Positions 6,130 through 13,784 of a stretch of 22,666 nt of DNA are shown here, in pieces. The stretch lies in the IMG/VR virus record IMGVR_UViG_3300009703_000119, positions 1 to 22,666 of that record, one strand, 5' to 3'. This stretch comes from a virus. Positions within the stretch are counted from its first letter, which is position 1, and each line of letters begins with the position of its first letter. The translations under genes were made by a program, and so were the position numbers. Below the pieces are notes generated by a model that saw nothing but the letters and a program-made list of their open reading frames with translations, was not told the origin of the DNA and made no database searches.

Positions 6130-8016
6130 TTAAGTGGTAAATGTTTTAATAGTATAACTCGAAGGAATATTCCATTCTTCGGTTGCCGTAGTATTTGGTG
6201 TAGAACTGGTAGTGGCTCCTCCAAAAAATAAAGCAGAAGTATTACCTACGGTTCCAGCCCCAGATCCTGTCGCAGAACAATAAGATCGCGCTGATGATAC
6301 ATCAGCCACCTCGGTCCATGCAGTTCCATTATAGGTTTCAACATTGCCAATTGTTGTATAACTTGGAGGTCCATTTCGACCAGATATTTTTATTGCTGAC
6401 GTCGTAATACCGGCTCCGCCGCCTAAATCAGCAGCAGTATTAAATGCTCCTACTATTGTCCATGAAGATCCATCATATTCTTCAACTTGTGATCCTGGTG
6501 CTGGACCTTCAAAACCTCCTGCATATAATGCAGCTGTTTGCAGTCCAATGCATTGACCCATAGCTCTATATCTTCCGGTGTTTAAAGTACCTCCGGAAGT
6601 CCAATTGGTTCCATCGTATTCAAAACTTGTATTAGCTCCCGCAGGAGTCGTCCCAGTTGAACCACCCATAATTAAACCTGCTGTTAGTGATCCTGCTGTT
6701 CCTCCTCCTACCATTGTAGTAGGTACATTAGTTACTTCAGTCCAATTTGTTCCATCATATTCTTCAACAACAGATTGATGAGCTCCTCCCGGACTAAGAA
6801 TTCCACCTACGCTTACAGCAGCAGTTTGAATTCCAAACATGAAATTGTGATCTTTTACCATATTCATATTATTGCCTGATGACCAACTTGTACCATCATA
6901 TAAAATTGTATTATTAAGAATTTGTTCAGGGGGTCCTCCATCATAACCTCCTCCAGACACCGTTGCACTTTGAGTTCCGCAGGCGCCATAATTTCCACGC
7001 TTAGAGGGTAAAGTTCCACCTGAAGCCCACGCTCCTGTGCCTAATGTATAACCATAGGCTTTCATCGTATTACTTGTAGTATTATACCAAACTTGTCCTT
7101 CTACAGCGAGGCTCAATGGAGAAGCTGTTGACCATTCTTCTGTTGCAGTTAAAGTGGCTGAACCACCATACGCTAGGCCAAGCGTACTCGTTCCTGCACC
7201 TCCTAAATTCTCTCTTCCAGTTGCCAGATCAGCAACCTCAGTCCAAGATGTTCCATTCCATGATTCTGTAAGTGCACTACTAGGCGATCCTCCAAAAGCT
7301 AACGTAGAAGTACTACTGCCAGATCCTGCCAACAGAGATCGCGCTGTATTTAAATTATTTACTTCTGTCCATGCTGATCCATTCCAAGATTCAGTTGCGC
7401 CAGTTGCACTCGGGTCGGCTCCACCGAAACATAAAGCTGCAGTTTGAGTTCCAGCACCTCCTGGATATTCTCTCGCGGTATTTACATCTGCTACTTCAGT
7501 CCAAGCCGATCCATTCCATGATTCAGTGAGATCTTGTAGTCCCCCAGGAGGAGTATCCCCTGCAAAATATAAAGAAGCTGTAGTAGTTCCTTGTTGTGCT
7601 GAACCTGCATTTCTACGTGCCGTATTTAAAGAAGCAGGTGAAGTTGTCCAATTAGTTCCATCCCAAGTTTCAGTAGCTCCCGAAGAAGCAACAGGCGCAG
7701 GAGAGCCTGTGATACCACCAAATATTATACCCGCTGTTGTTGTTCCTGCTCCGCTTGGAAGTCTTCTAGCTGTATTGACGTTGTTTTTTTCGGTCCATGC
7801 TGTCCCATTATATTCTTCTGTTTCATTTTTAACAGTGGGTGTTTGATAACCCGCCGCTGCAATAGCTGCAGTTTGTATTCCAAAAGAAGCCAGCCCATCT
7901 CTACCAGTGTTTAAATTTCCGCCACTCGCCCATGTTCCTGAGGCTGCAGCGGTTATGTAAGGATCACTGGATAATACTTGTACTGTTGAACCTTTTATTG
8001 TTGAATAATTTGCCAT
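6130..8016 (-). CDS. Kelch-repeat tail fibre/adhesin, two propellers fused
   Basis: 628 residues built from about 50-residue repeats of the form TE-(Y/W)NG-(T/S)-(A/S)-WTE-V-x3-NTAR-x-G-(A/S)-GT-x-TA-x-FGG, a Kelch-like beta-propeller signature. Ten WT motifs are visible, five before and five after residue 300. At about residues 293-330 there is EEWSTASPLSLAVEGQVWYN followed by GTGAWASGG. This matches the C-terminal end (EEWN...) of one paralogue followed by the N-terminal head (WYNTTSG...GAWASGG) of the other. The gene is therefore a tandem fusion of two fibre units of about 300 residues, whereas the neighbours 8016-9038 and 9702-10706 are single units. It is probably a surface-exposed receptor-binding or fibre component. 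It starts on the TAATG overlap at 8016. Confidence 0.75.
   Translation of the reverse strand: MANYSTIKGSTVQVLSSDPYITAAASGTWASGGNLNTGRDGLASFGIQTAAIAAAGYQTPTVKNETEEYNGTAWTEKNNVNTARRLPSGAGTTTAGIIFGGITGSPAPVASSGATETWDGTNWTTSPASLNTARRNAGSAQQGTTTASLYFAGDTPPGGLQDLTESWNGSAWTEVADVNTAREYPGGAGTQTAALCFGGADPSATGATESWNGSAWTEVNNLNTARSLLAGSGSSTSTLAFGGSPSSALTESWNGTSWTEVADLATGRENLGGAGTSTLGLAYGGSATLTATEEWSTASPLSLAVEGQVWYNTTSNTMKAYGYTLGTGAWASGGTLPSKRGNYGACGTQSATVSGGGYDGGPPEQILNNTILYDGTSWSSGNNMNMVKDHNFMFGIQTAAVSVGGILSPGGAHQSVVEEYDGTNWTEVTNVPTTMVGGGTAGSLTAGLIMGGSTGTTPAGANTSFEYDGTNWTSGGTLNTGRYRAMGQCIGLQTAALYAGGFEGPAPGSQVEEYDGSSWTIVGAFNTAADLGGGAGITTSAIKISGRNGPPSYTTIGNVETYNGTAWTEVADVSSARSYCSATGSGAGTVGNTSALFFGGATTSSTPNTTATEEWNIPSSYTIKTFTT
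7027..7140 (-). repeat. Internal tail-to-head junction of fused Kelch units
   Basis: This segment encodes a unit terminus (TEEWS) joined to a unit start (GQVWYNTTSN...GTGAWASGG). The same head is found at residues about 25-50 of both neighbouring Kelch proteins. It marks where two formerly separate fibre units are fused. Confidence 0.65.
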
Positions 8017-9038
8017 TATGTTACTGTCACCGTTTTAACTGCTGCCGGTGCTCCATCCCATTCTTCTACATTTGCTAATACTGAGTGATTAGCCGGTTTG
8101 TTTGAACCTGACATAGAAAGGGCCGCTGTGGAAGTGCCCGCTCCTTGCGTTGCTTGCATTTGTCTTGCTGTCCCTAATGTTCCAGCCGTTGTCCAAGATG
8201 TACCATCCCATGTTTCACTATTATTAGTTACTTTATATGTAACTGGTGGACTAGAGTATACCCCACCATATTTAAGACAAGCTGTAGAAGTTCCTGCCCC
8301 TCCACCAAGGCTGGATCCAAAATTAACATCGCCAACTTCTGTCCAAGCGCTTCCATTCCAACTTTCGCATAATATTGACTCACTACTTGCAGGACCACCA
8401 CTTGACACTAAAAATGCTGATGGAGTTCCGTGGCTGGAACCAAATAATTCAGTTCTACCACTATTCATATCTGCTGCTTCTGTCCAATTGGTTCCATCCC
8501 AATCTTGATTTCCTCCAGGATTTCCTTCGCCGGATACACATAGACCGGCTGTGGCTGTTCCACCACTGGCACATCCACTAACACCTTCATCTAAGTTATT
8601 TACTTCTGTCCATGCTGAACCATTATAAACTTCTGTAAAAGCTGTTGCTGGAGGAGGTCCAACTCCACCGGCAATTAATCCAGAAGTTGAGCTAGCTCCA
8701 AATCCTGCTCCACCTCTTCGTACTGTGTTAACATCATTACTGGTATCGGTCCATGCTGATCCATTATAAGAAAGAGTAGAAGCCACCATACTACCATCAG
8801 GAATTCCTGGTTGTTCTTGTCCAGTAATAAATAAAGCTGCTGTGGTACTTCCAAAACCCATAGATCTCTGTCTTCCTGTAGGAACATTATCGCTTGAAGC
8901 CCAAGCTCCTGTTCCCACACCATCAAACTTTAATGCACCTGAAGTAGTGTTATACCAAATACGTCCCATAATAGCAGGCGTCGGATCGGACGCTACACTT
9001 TGAACTTTAAAACCTTTTATACCTTTGTATTCAGCCAT
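8016..9038 (-). CDS. Kelch-repeat tail fibre/adhesin, single propeller
   Basis: 340 residues. The N-terminus MAEYKGIKGFKVQSVASDPT plus GRIWYNTTSGALKF is a short head shared with the 334-residue paralogue at 9702-10706. Five Kelch-like repeats follow with WT motifs at residues about 96, 143, 185, 232 and 282. The last partial repeat, VEEWDGAPAAVKTVTVT, matches the paralogues' ends (EEWN...IKT.T). The N-terminal GAWASSDNVPTGR half-repeat and the C-terminal EEWD strand could close a ring, suggesting a six-bladed propeller (inference). It is probably a host-recognition appendage. It overlaps the fused paralogue downstream by TAATG at 8016 and starts after a GGGGAAA-type ribosome site. Confidence 0.75.
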   Translation of the reverse strand: MAEYKGIKGFKVQSVASDPTPAIMGRIWYNTTSGALKFDGVGTGAWASSDNVPTGRQRSMGFGSTTAALFITGQEQPGIPDGSMVASTLSYNGSAWTDTSNDVNTVRRGGAGFGASSTSGLIAGGVGPPPATAFTEVYNGSAWTEVNNLDEGVSGCASGGTATAGLCVSGEGNPGGNQDWDGTNWTEAADMNSGRTELFGSSHGTPSAFLVSSGGPASSESILCESWNGSAWTEVGDVNFGSSLGGGAGTSTACLKYGGVYSSPPVTYKVTNNSETWDGTSWTTAGTLGTARQMQATQGAGTSTAALSMSGSNKPANHSVLANVEEWDGAPAAVKTVTVT

Positions 9039-9047
9039 ATATTTCCC

Positions 9048-9368
9048 CTAGGGTAACTCATATTTAGAAGGTCGCGGATGCAACATTGATCCATCGCCTC
9101 TTGTTTTTTGCACTAATGGAATTGCATCCCATCTTGTTTGAGATTCTTCCATTGCAGCATCCACAATTACTTGTGCTTCTTCTTTTGTTTTTTCAATTCC
9201 GTTTACGCGTTTAATCCACGCTTCGCCTTTTTTATTATTACCAACAGCCCAAATTCCCCCACTGGCTAACTGACCCTCATGGCCAGCTATAAAAAAATCA
9301 TTACGATCTTGTTGAGTAATAAATCCTTTGCCGGTATCAATAGCCGTACAATATAAATATCTTGCCAT
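9048..9368 (-). CDS. Small tail-module protein, paralogue A
   Basis: 106 residues, unknown family. It aligns with the adjacent 94-residue protein over its whole length: TA.DTGKGFIT.QDRNDF, GH.G, W.VGNN..G..WI.RV, KT.EEAQ.IVDA..EE.Q..WDA and a C-terminal PRP.KY.L. The first half looks beta-rich and the second half is an amphipathic helix. This copy has an extra GGIW insertion and a longer stretch before PRPSKY. Lying among Kelch fibre genes, it may be a fibre cap, an assembly factor or a small structural subunit; the sequence does not decide. It starts 9 bases after the sister gene's stop, with AGGAGA upstream. Confidence 0.7.
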   Translation of the reverse strand: MARYLYCTAIDTGKGFITQQDRNDFFIAGHEGQLASGGIWAVGNNKKGEAWIKRVNGIEKTKEEAQVIVDAAMEESQTRWDAIPLVQKTRGDGSMLHPRPSKYELP

Positions 9369-9377
9369 AGTTATCTC

Positions 9378-9662
9378 CTACGCTAATGTATATTTTATAG
9401 GTCTTGGATTGTTCACTTGCTCTTCAGCCGACAATGCATCCCAAGCAGCTTGTGCTTCTTCAATCTTGGCATCAACAATCGCTTGTGCTTCTGCTTTTGT
9501 CTTAGCTTCCCCACTTACTCTATTGATCCAGGATATACCTGCAGCATTATTACCTACAACCCAAACATCACCAAGATGTCCAGACAAATGGAAATCATTA
9601 CGATCTTGATGCGTAAAGAATCCTTTCCCTGTGTTAGTCGCTGTACAATATGTATTTGCCAT
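9378..9662 (-). CDS. Small tail-module protein, paralogue B
   Basis: 94 residues, MANTYCTATNTGKGFFTHQD..., clearly homologous to the neighbouring 106-residue protein and tandem with it. The C-terminal half (KTKAEAQAIVDAKIEEAQAA) is a well-formed amphipathic helix, followed by NPRPIKYTL. The start has a strong AAGGAGG site about 6 bases ahead. The pair separates the first Kelch fibre (9702-10706) from the second and third, so the order is fibre, small pair, fibre, fused fibre. Function is unknown. The duplication looks old, because identity is patchy outside the motifs. Confidence 0.7.
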   Translation of the reverse strand: MANTYCTATNTGKGFFTHQDRNDFHLSGHLGDVWVVGNNAAGISWINRVSGEAKTKAEAQAIVDAKIEEAQAAWDALSAEEQVNNPRPIKYTLA

Positions 9663-9701
9663 AGTTTCCTCCTTATTTTAAAAATTCCTTATATCTCATT
9701 A

Positions 9702-10706
9702 TTAACTTACTGTCACGGTCTTGATTGCATAAACGGGATCGTTCCACTCTTCACTTTCATTACTATTAGATCCTTTTTCTCCAGCTACGGCCAAAGCGCT
9801 ATTCGAAGTTCCTGTTGGAGACCCAGCCAAATAATAACGTGCTGTAGACATATCAGCTATTTCAGTCCAAGCACTTCCATTCCAAGATTCTGTTAGAGCA
9901 TCATACCCACCATCAGGACCAAGACCCCCAAAACATAGTGCCTCTGTTTGAGCAGCCGGTCCACCAGAACCTCCCGGCCCATAACGTGCGGTATTTAAGT
10001 CACCCACTTCTGTCCAACTTGAACCATCATATTCTTCTGTTACGGCTTGATAGGCTGGAGCTGCTCCAGCATAAACTATAGCTGTAGTTTGAGTTCCTTG
10101 TCCTGGTAAATTTTGTCGAGCCGTATTAAGATTACTTACTTCCGTCCAACTAGAACCATTAAACGTTTCAACATCTGCCGTAGCGCCTCCTGTACCAGGA
10201 TTATTAGTATCTCCTCCGGCTAAAAGACCTGCAGTCGTTGTTCCTGCCGCTCCTCCGTAAGTTCGTGCGGTATTTAAATCTCCAGTTTCTGTCCAAGCGC
10301 TTCCATTATAAATTTCGGTAACACCTAATTCAGATCCCGGACCTACCCCTCCTGCTGCGAGTCCAGCGGTAGTTGTACCTGTTCCCCCTATATCTCTACG
10401 AGCTGTATTTAAATTTGAAACTTCGGTCCATGCCGTTCCGTTATAAGTTTCAGTGTCACCAGTTTTACCTCCTGGAGCTTGACCACCAAAAGTAAGGTTT
10501 GCGGTTTGACTTCCTGCACCACCATTTCCATAACGAGCTGTATTTAAATTTCCACCTGAAGACCATGCGCCAGATCCAGCGACAGCTATTTTAAATGCTC
10601 CAGTTGTAGAATTGTACCAAAGTTTTCCTGCATAGTTATCTGCAGGAGTAGGATCTGTTTCTAAACTTTCAACAGCTATACCTTGGATACCTTTGTAAGT
10701 TGACAT
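9702..10706 (-). CDS. Kelch-repeat tail fibre/adhesin, first of three
   Basis: 334 residues. The head MSTYKGIQGIAVESLETDPT and GKLWYNSTTGAFKI matches the 340-residue paralogue. Five clean repeats follow (NG.AWTEVSNLNTAR...GT.TA.L..GG), then the end SEEWNDPVYAIKTVTVS. Repeats are more regular here than in the other two proteins (NLNTAR occurs in almost every one), so this copy may be nearest the ancestral form or recently homogenised. It is probably a receptor-binding fibre. No strong ribosome site is seen; the start lies 6 bases after the upstream stop and is fixed by matching the paralogue's N-terminus. Expression may rely on coupling. Confidence 0.75.
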   Translation of the reverse strand: MSTYKGIQGIAVESLETDPTPADNYAGKLWYNSTTGAFKIAVAGSGAWSSGGNLNTARYGNGGAGSQTANLTFGGQAPGGKTGDTETYNGTAWTEVSNLNTARRDIGGTGTTTAGLAAGGVGPGSELGVTEIYNGSAWTETGDLNTARTYGGAAGTTTAGLLAGGDTNNPGTGGATADVETFNGSSWTEVSNLNTARQNLPGQGTQTTAIVYAGAAPAYQAVTEEYDGSSWTEVGDLNTARYGPGGSGGPAAQTEALCFGGLGPDGGYDALTESWNGSAWTEIADMSTARYYLAGSPTGTSNSALAVAGEKGSNSNESEEWNDPVYAIKTVTVS

Positions 10707-10711
10707 GAGGA

Positions 10712-11710
10712 TTATTTATCCTTCAGTAGCCATCCTTGAGAAGATCCTGAATAAACTAAAGTGAAACCGGCACGTTCAACTGAACATGTTAAGCTAGCTG
10801 CTGTGCCTTGAATTTTTTCTGATCCGTTAGGTGCTACAGTTAAATTGTTAGTGTCAAAAGTTCCAGCGTAATCTACAATACCTATTTCATCTCCAAGAGT
10901 TCCTGCAGGTAAAGATAGTGTCCATGCACCGCCTGATGTATCTGCAAAGATACCATCATTAGCTACTCCTGTATAAGTAGTAGTTTTAACGACCCATGTG
11001 AATCCTCCTGCAATAGTAGTCCAGGATAAATTTCCTGAAGTATCTGATGTAAGCGCATCGCCTGTTGTAGTAGCGACGGCTGCTGGCCAAACGACTGTAT
11101 AACTTCCTGTGACTGTAGCATGAGACTTTTGACCCACATAAGCGGAATCATCCGTATCAGCTAAACGTAGTTCTTTCTGAGAATTAATTGTCATTCCAGT
11201 TCCAGCGGTCCAGATTAAATCTGCATCTCCACCGAAAGCACCGGAATTATTATATTGAATTTGTGTATCTGATCCACCTGGATCTGTTGAAACTCCTAAT
11301 GTAGAATCAACTACATTCGTTCCATCTGTGTAAAGTAATTTTGTTCCTTTGTCTGTAGTCGCAAACGTGACTCCTGTACCTGAAACAGTTTTAACTTGGA
11401 CCGTGTATCCACCTGATGTTGCATTATTAATCAGCCACCAGTTTTCTATACTATCTGGAACAGTTACAATTTGGTTTCCTGTTATTGTTCCACTTAGTTT
11501 CCAAATTCTTGTAGCAAGTGTAGCTCCTGTAGAGCCATCTGATTTAACTAAAGTTGTAGTCTGAGAACCACCAGCAATAGATTGATCTTTCCAACCACCT
11601 GATATTTGTTCAATGATATTCCAGTTTGTATTAGTTAAAGTTCCCCATGTACCGGCTTTCTCACCAGTGGTCATGAGTTGAATTCCTAAATTAGTATAAT
11701 TCGAAGCCAT
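10712..11710 (-). CDS. Tail fibre-type protein
   Basis: 332 residues. The start MASNYTNLGIQLMTTGEKAG then TWGTLTNTNWNIIEQISGGW is an N-terminal domain I associate with phage tail fibre proteins (TG..AGTWG..TN.N...IE). A beta-rich middle follows, with a low-complexity spacer (DPGGSDTQIQYNNSGAFGGD) typical of fibre shafts. The C-terminal beta domain (YTGVANDGIFADTSGG...LPAGTLGDEIGIVDYAGTF..NNLTVAPNGSEKI) resembles the 137-residue protein at 15942-16355 (VVGNVFTFINTGADGQNNLTISPNASDGI) in order and wording. That suggests a shared virion-surface domain. The ATG follows a GGAGAAAATATG site. It probably attaches the Kelch fibres or forms an independent fibre. Confidence 0.65.
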   Translation of the reverse strand: MASNYTNLGIQLMTTGEKAGTWGTLTNTNWNIIEQISGGWKDQSIAGGSQTTTLVKSDGSTGATLATRIWKLSGTITGNQIVTVPDSIENWWLINNATSGGYTVQVKTVSGTGVTFATTDKGTKLLYTDGTNVVDSTLGVSTDPGGSDTQIQYNNSGAFGGDADLIWTAGTGMTINSQKELRLADTDDSAYVGQKSHATVTGSYTVVWPAAVATTTGDALTSDTSGNLSWTTIAGGFTWVVKTTTYTGVANDGIFADTSGGAWTLSLPAGTLGDEIGIVDYAGTFDTNNLTVAPNGSEKIQGTAASLTCSVERAGFTLVYSGSSQGWLLKDK

Positions 11711-11721
11711 ATTTTCTCCTA

Positions 11722-12567
11722 TTAAGCCGCGTGCGTATCTTCTGTATACGATGTTGAACCCGTTATGTCAACACTCGTATAAGACGTCGACCCTGTTATC
11801 GTATCCGTTTTATAATGTAGCGGATAAACATTTCCTACAATAGCTGTAGCATAAACTCCTGTCAAGCCTACAGTCATAGCTGTTGGACTAATACTTCCCA
11901 CAGATCCTGTCGCAGAAACTCCCGTTAAACCTATAGACATTTCGGTAGGACTAATTGCTCCTACACCTGCTGTTGCAGCAACACCACTAATAGAAACGAA
12001 TTCATGTTCAGTGATTGTAATCTCTCCAACTGACGCTGTCGTGCTTAGGCCGCTTATCGCAGCCATTGTTTCTGGTAAAGCAGTTGCGGTTCCTAAAGAA
12101 GTTGTAGCAACTAAAGTTCCTAGTCCCTGAGTATGATCTGCTCCATTATTAATGGAAGGATTTCCTACCGTAGCTGTGGCGGACACGCCTGTTGGAATTT
12201 GTGTACTTGATCTGGTTTCAGTAACGCTTCCTACCGAGGCAGTAGTTGAAAGACCTGTAAGAGTATATGAAGTCTCTAAGGTTAAAGAACCAAGAGAAGA
12301 TGTAATCGATTGTCCTGTTAAAGTTTCCGCGGCTTCATCAACACTGCCCCAACCATTTTCACCCCATGCTAAAGTGCCCCAACCTGGATAGTATTCTACT
12401 TCTATGGTTCCTAAACTAGTAGTAGCTGAAAGACCTGTAAGAGTAACAGTCGGAGAATCACCCCAAGCTTGATCGCCCCAACTAAGACGTCCCCATCCTT
12501 GTTGAACTGTATTAGAATCTCCCCAGTCGGCTTGACCCCAGGTTAATCGTCCCCATCCTGTAGACAT
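11722..12567 (-). CDS. Trp-Gly / Thr-Gly repeat tail protein
   Basis: 281 residues, almost entirely repeats of two kinds. The first is GWGRLTWGQADWGDS, with copies at residues about 4-18, 24-38 and 62-75. The second is a 20-24 residue unit (L/I)-(T/S)-G-(V/L)-S-A-T-x-S-V-G-(S/T)-I, with about nine copies from residue 43 to 247. Two short ITGSTSYT units end it. The third Trp unit sits inside the Thr-Gly series, so the two families are interleaved. There are no catalytic motifs. Such low-complexity beta repeats suggest a fibrous virion component. The start has AAGGAGG-type signals upstream (CGTAAGGAGGAACTCC). The role is inferred from composition and position between tail genes. Confidence 0.65.
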   Translation of the reverse strand: MSTGWGRLTWGQADWGDSNTVQQGWGRLSWGDQAWGDSPTVTLTGLSATTSLGTIEVEYYPGWGTLAWGENGWGSVDEAAETLTGQSITSSLGSLTLETSYTLTGLSTTASVGSVTETRSSTQIPTGVSATATVGNPSINNGADHTQGLGTLVATTSLGTATALPETMAAISGLSTTASVGEITITEHEFVSISGVAATAGVGAISPTEMSIGLTGVSATGSVGSISPTAMTVGLTGVYATAIVGNVYPLHYKTDTITGSTSYTSVDITGSTSYTEDTHAA

Positions 12568-12580
12568 AAGGAGTTCCTCC

Positions 12581-13039
12581 TTACGCTATTCTCAGGATAG
12601 CGTCAGATGCGTCAGGTGTTGGAAATTGAATTGTAAACGTTCCGCTAGAAACTGTTTTATCTCCACCGAAAGCTACAATGATAACAGAATCAGTTGTGCC
12701 TGAACCACTTCCAGTTGTTGTATTATAAATCATACAACCATTAGCCGTGAATGAAGCTGAGCTCCATGACACGTTATCAAAGTCTACCCATGCTGTAGTT
12801 CCAGATGAAGTTGGACTTGAACTTGCAATAGTTAATGCAGCCCCACCAGCTGAATAAGCTGATCCTGAAGTATTAGTGATTTCATTACTTGTGGAGTAAT
12901 CAGTTGTCGCTGCACCTAATGATGCAGAACTTGTAAACAATGCAATTTTAAACGTATCTCCACCAGAAGTAGAAAAATTGTGACTTCCTTGAAGTAATTC
13001 TACTTTAAATGATGTACATACTGCTGATGTTATTGCCAT
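12581..13039 (-). CDS. Conserved small tail/virion protein
   Basis: 152 residues. The sequence FKVELLQGSHNF..GGDTFKIALFTSSA.LG..TTDYSTSNEI, then AYSAGGAALTIASS and a final FTIQFPTPDASDAILRI, is a pattern I recognise from many marine and other phages: a single-domain, beta-rich structural protein near tail genes. I do not know an assigned function. The length fits a complete domain. It begins behind a GGAGAAAATATG ribosome site and lies 12 bases after the adaptor gene's end. It may belong to the tail tip or tube region, as its position suggests. Confidence 0.65.
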   Translation of the reverse strand: MAITSAVCTSFKVELLQGSHNFSTSGGDTFKIALFTSSASLGAATTDYSTSNEITNTSGSAYSAGGAALTIASSSPTSSGTTAWVDFDNVSWSSASFTANGCMIYNTTTGSGSGTTDSVIIVAFGGDKTVSSGTFTIQFPTPDASDAILRIA

Positions 13040-13050
13040 ATTTTCTCCTA

Positions 13051-13782
13051 TTATGGAGACGGAGATTTGATAGGTATACGAACTGTTCCATCCGTATAAT
13101 CATCTCTTCTTCGTCTACCAAGCTGCGTTCCCGCAAACTTCTGTACCTCTTGTTTATACTTGTTTTCATAAAGTGTCAACATGTCCATAGGACCTTTTAA
13201 AAAGCCATAAGCTTCTACTAGACATCCATAAAGCAAGCCCTGAGGAAAATAACGGCTGATGTAAGTCCCAGAAGTATTAGTTTCTAATCCTGTTGGATTT
13301 GCATTATAATAAATTCTAAAAGCGTAAGTCGTGTCAGGTGTAGGGGCTAATAAAAGTCCTCCTGATGTAGAGTCAGTTAAACCCGTAGCTCCTCCAAACA
13401 TAGCATAATATTTAGGTTGGCCCGTTACATCTTGAGCTGTCTGTCCTCCCGAAGGACCTGTTAATTTCGCCACATACTCCCTTAAATAACTTACATCTTT
13501 TTTCTGTAAAAAAACAGAATTCCCATCCGTAGAGGAAGTTGAATCAAAAACTTCAACCGCCCTAACAAAAAGACATCCTGCTGGAACATTGATGGTATTG
13601 TCATCCGTTGCAAAATTTCCTGTGGCCATTTTACGATCAGAATCCATAGGAACATCTAATAAAATTCTCTGCTCAACATTTGCTATAAATCTATTACAAA
13701 TAGCTGCAGTTAATACATTAGAATCTACTTCTGTATAGTTTCTAATATCAGTTACTAAATTATCGTAAGTATATGCTGCCAT
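13051..13782 (-). CDS. Head-tail adaptor-like protein
   Basis: 243 residues. It starts MAAYTYDNLVTDIRNYTEVD, then FIANVEQRILLDVPMDSDRK, a helical N-terminus like that of the adaptor proteins under the portal (SU10-type adaptor, P22 gp4/T7 gp11 analogues). A beta segment with an AVEVFDS strand follows, and the C-terminal helix (LVEAYGFLKGPMDMLTLYEN, KYKQEVQKF) is typical of this class. The tail end is basic (LGRRRRDDY). It probably forms a ring between portal and tail. The gene lies among the connectors, with the next upstream gene ending 2 bases before its ATG. The homology call is from memory of family patterns. Confidence 0.65.
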   Translation of the reverse strand: MAAYTYDNLVTDIRNYTEVDSNVLTAAICNRFIANVEQRILLDVPMDSDRKMATGNFATDDNTINVPAGCLFVRAVEVFDSTSSTDGNSVFLQKKDVSYLREYVAKLTGPSGGQTAQDVTGQPKYYAMFGGATGLTDSTSGGLLLAPTPDTTYAFRIYYNANPTGLETNTSGTYISRYFPQGLLYGCLVEAYGFLKGPMDMLTLYENKYKQEVQKFAGTQLGRRRRDDYTDGTVRIPIKSPSP

Positions 13783-13784
13783 AA

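Noticed and set aside
7154-8581. Long plus-strand open frames (97, 106, 136 and 68 codons) opposite the Kelch genes
   Set aside because: They mirror the repeated Kelch codons and carry no independent motif; repeat-rich genes readily leave the antisense frame open.
8675-8926. Minus-strand frame of 83 codons inside the second Kelch gene
   Set aside because: Out-of-frame shadow, Gln/Leu/Val-rich, while the main frame has clear Kelch repeats.
9417-9896. Plus-strand frame of 159 codons
   Set aside because: It crosses three minus-strand genes or gaps with a Cys/Ile/Ser-rich translation unlike a protein and no ribosome site.
6130-10706. Kelch array as a diversity-generating retroelement target
   Set aside because: No reverse transcriptase gene or template/variable repeat pair was seen; similarity is spread over regular repeats.
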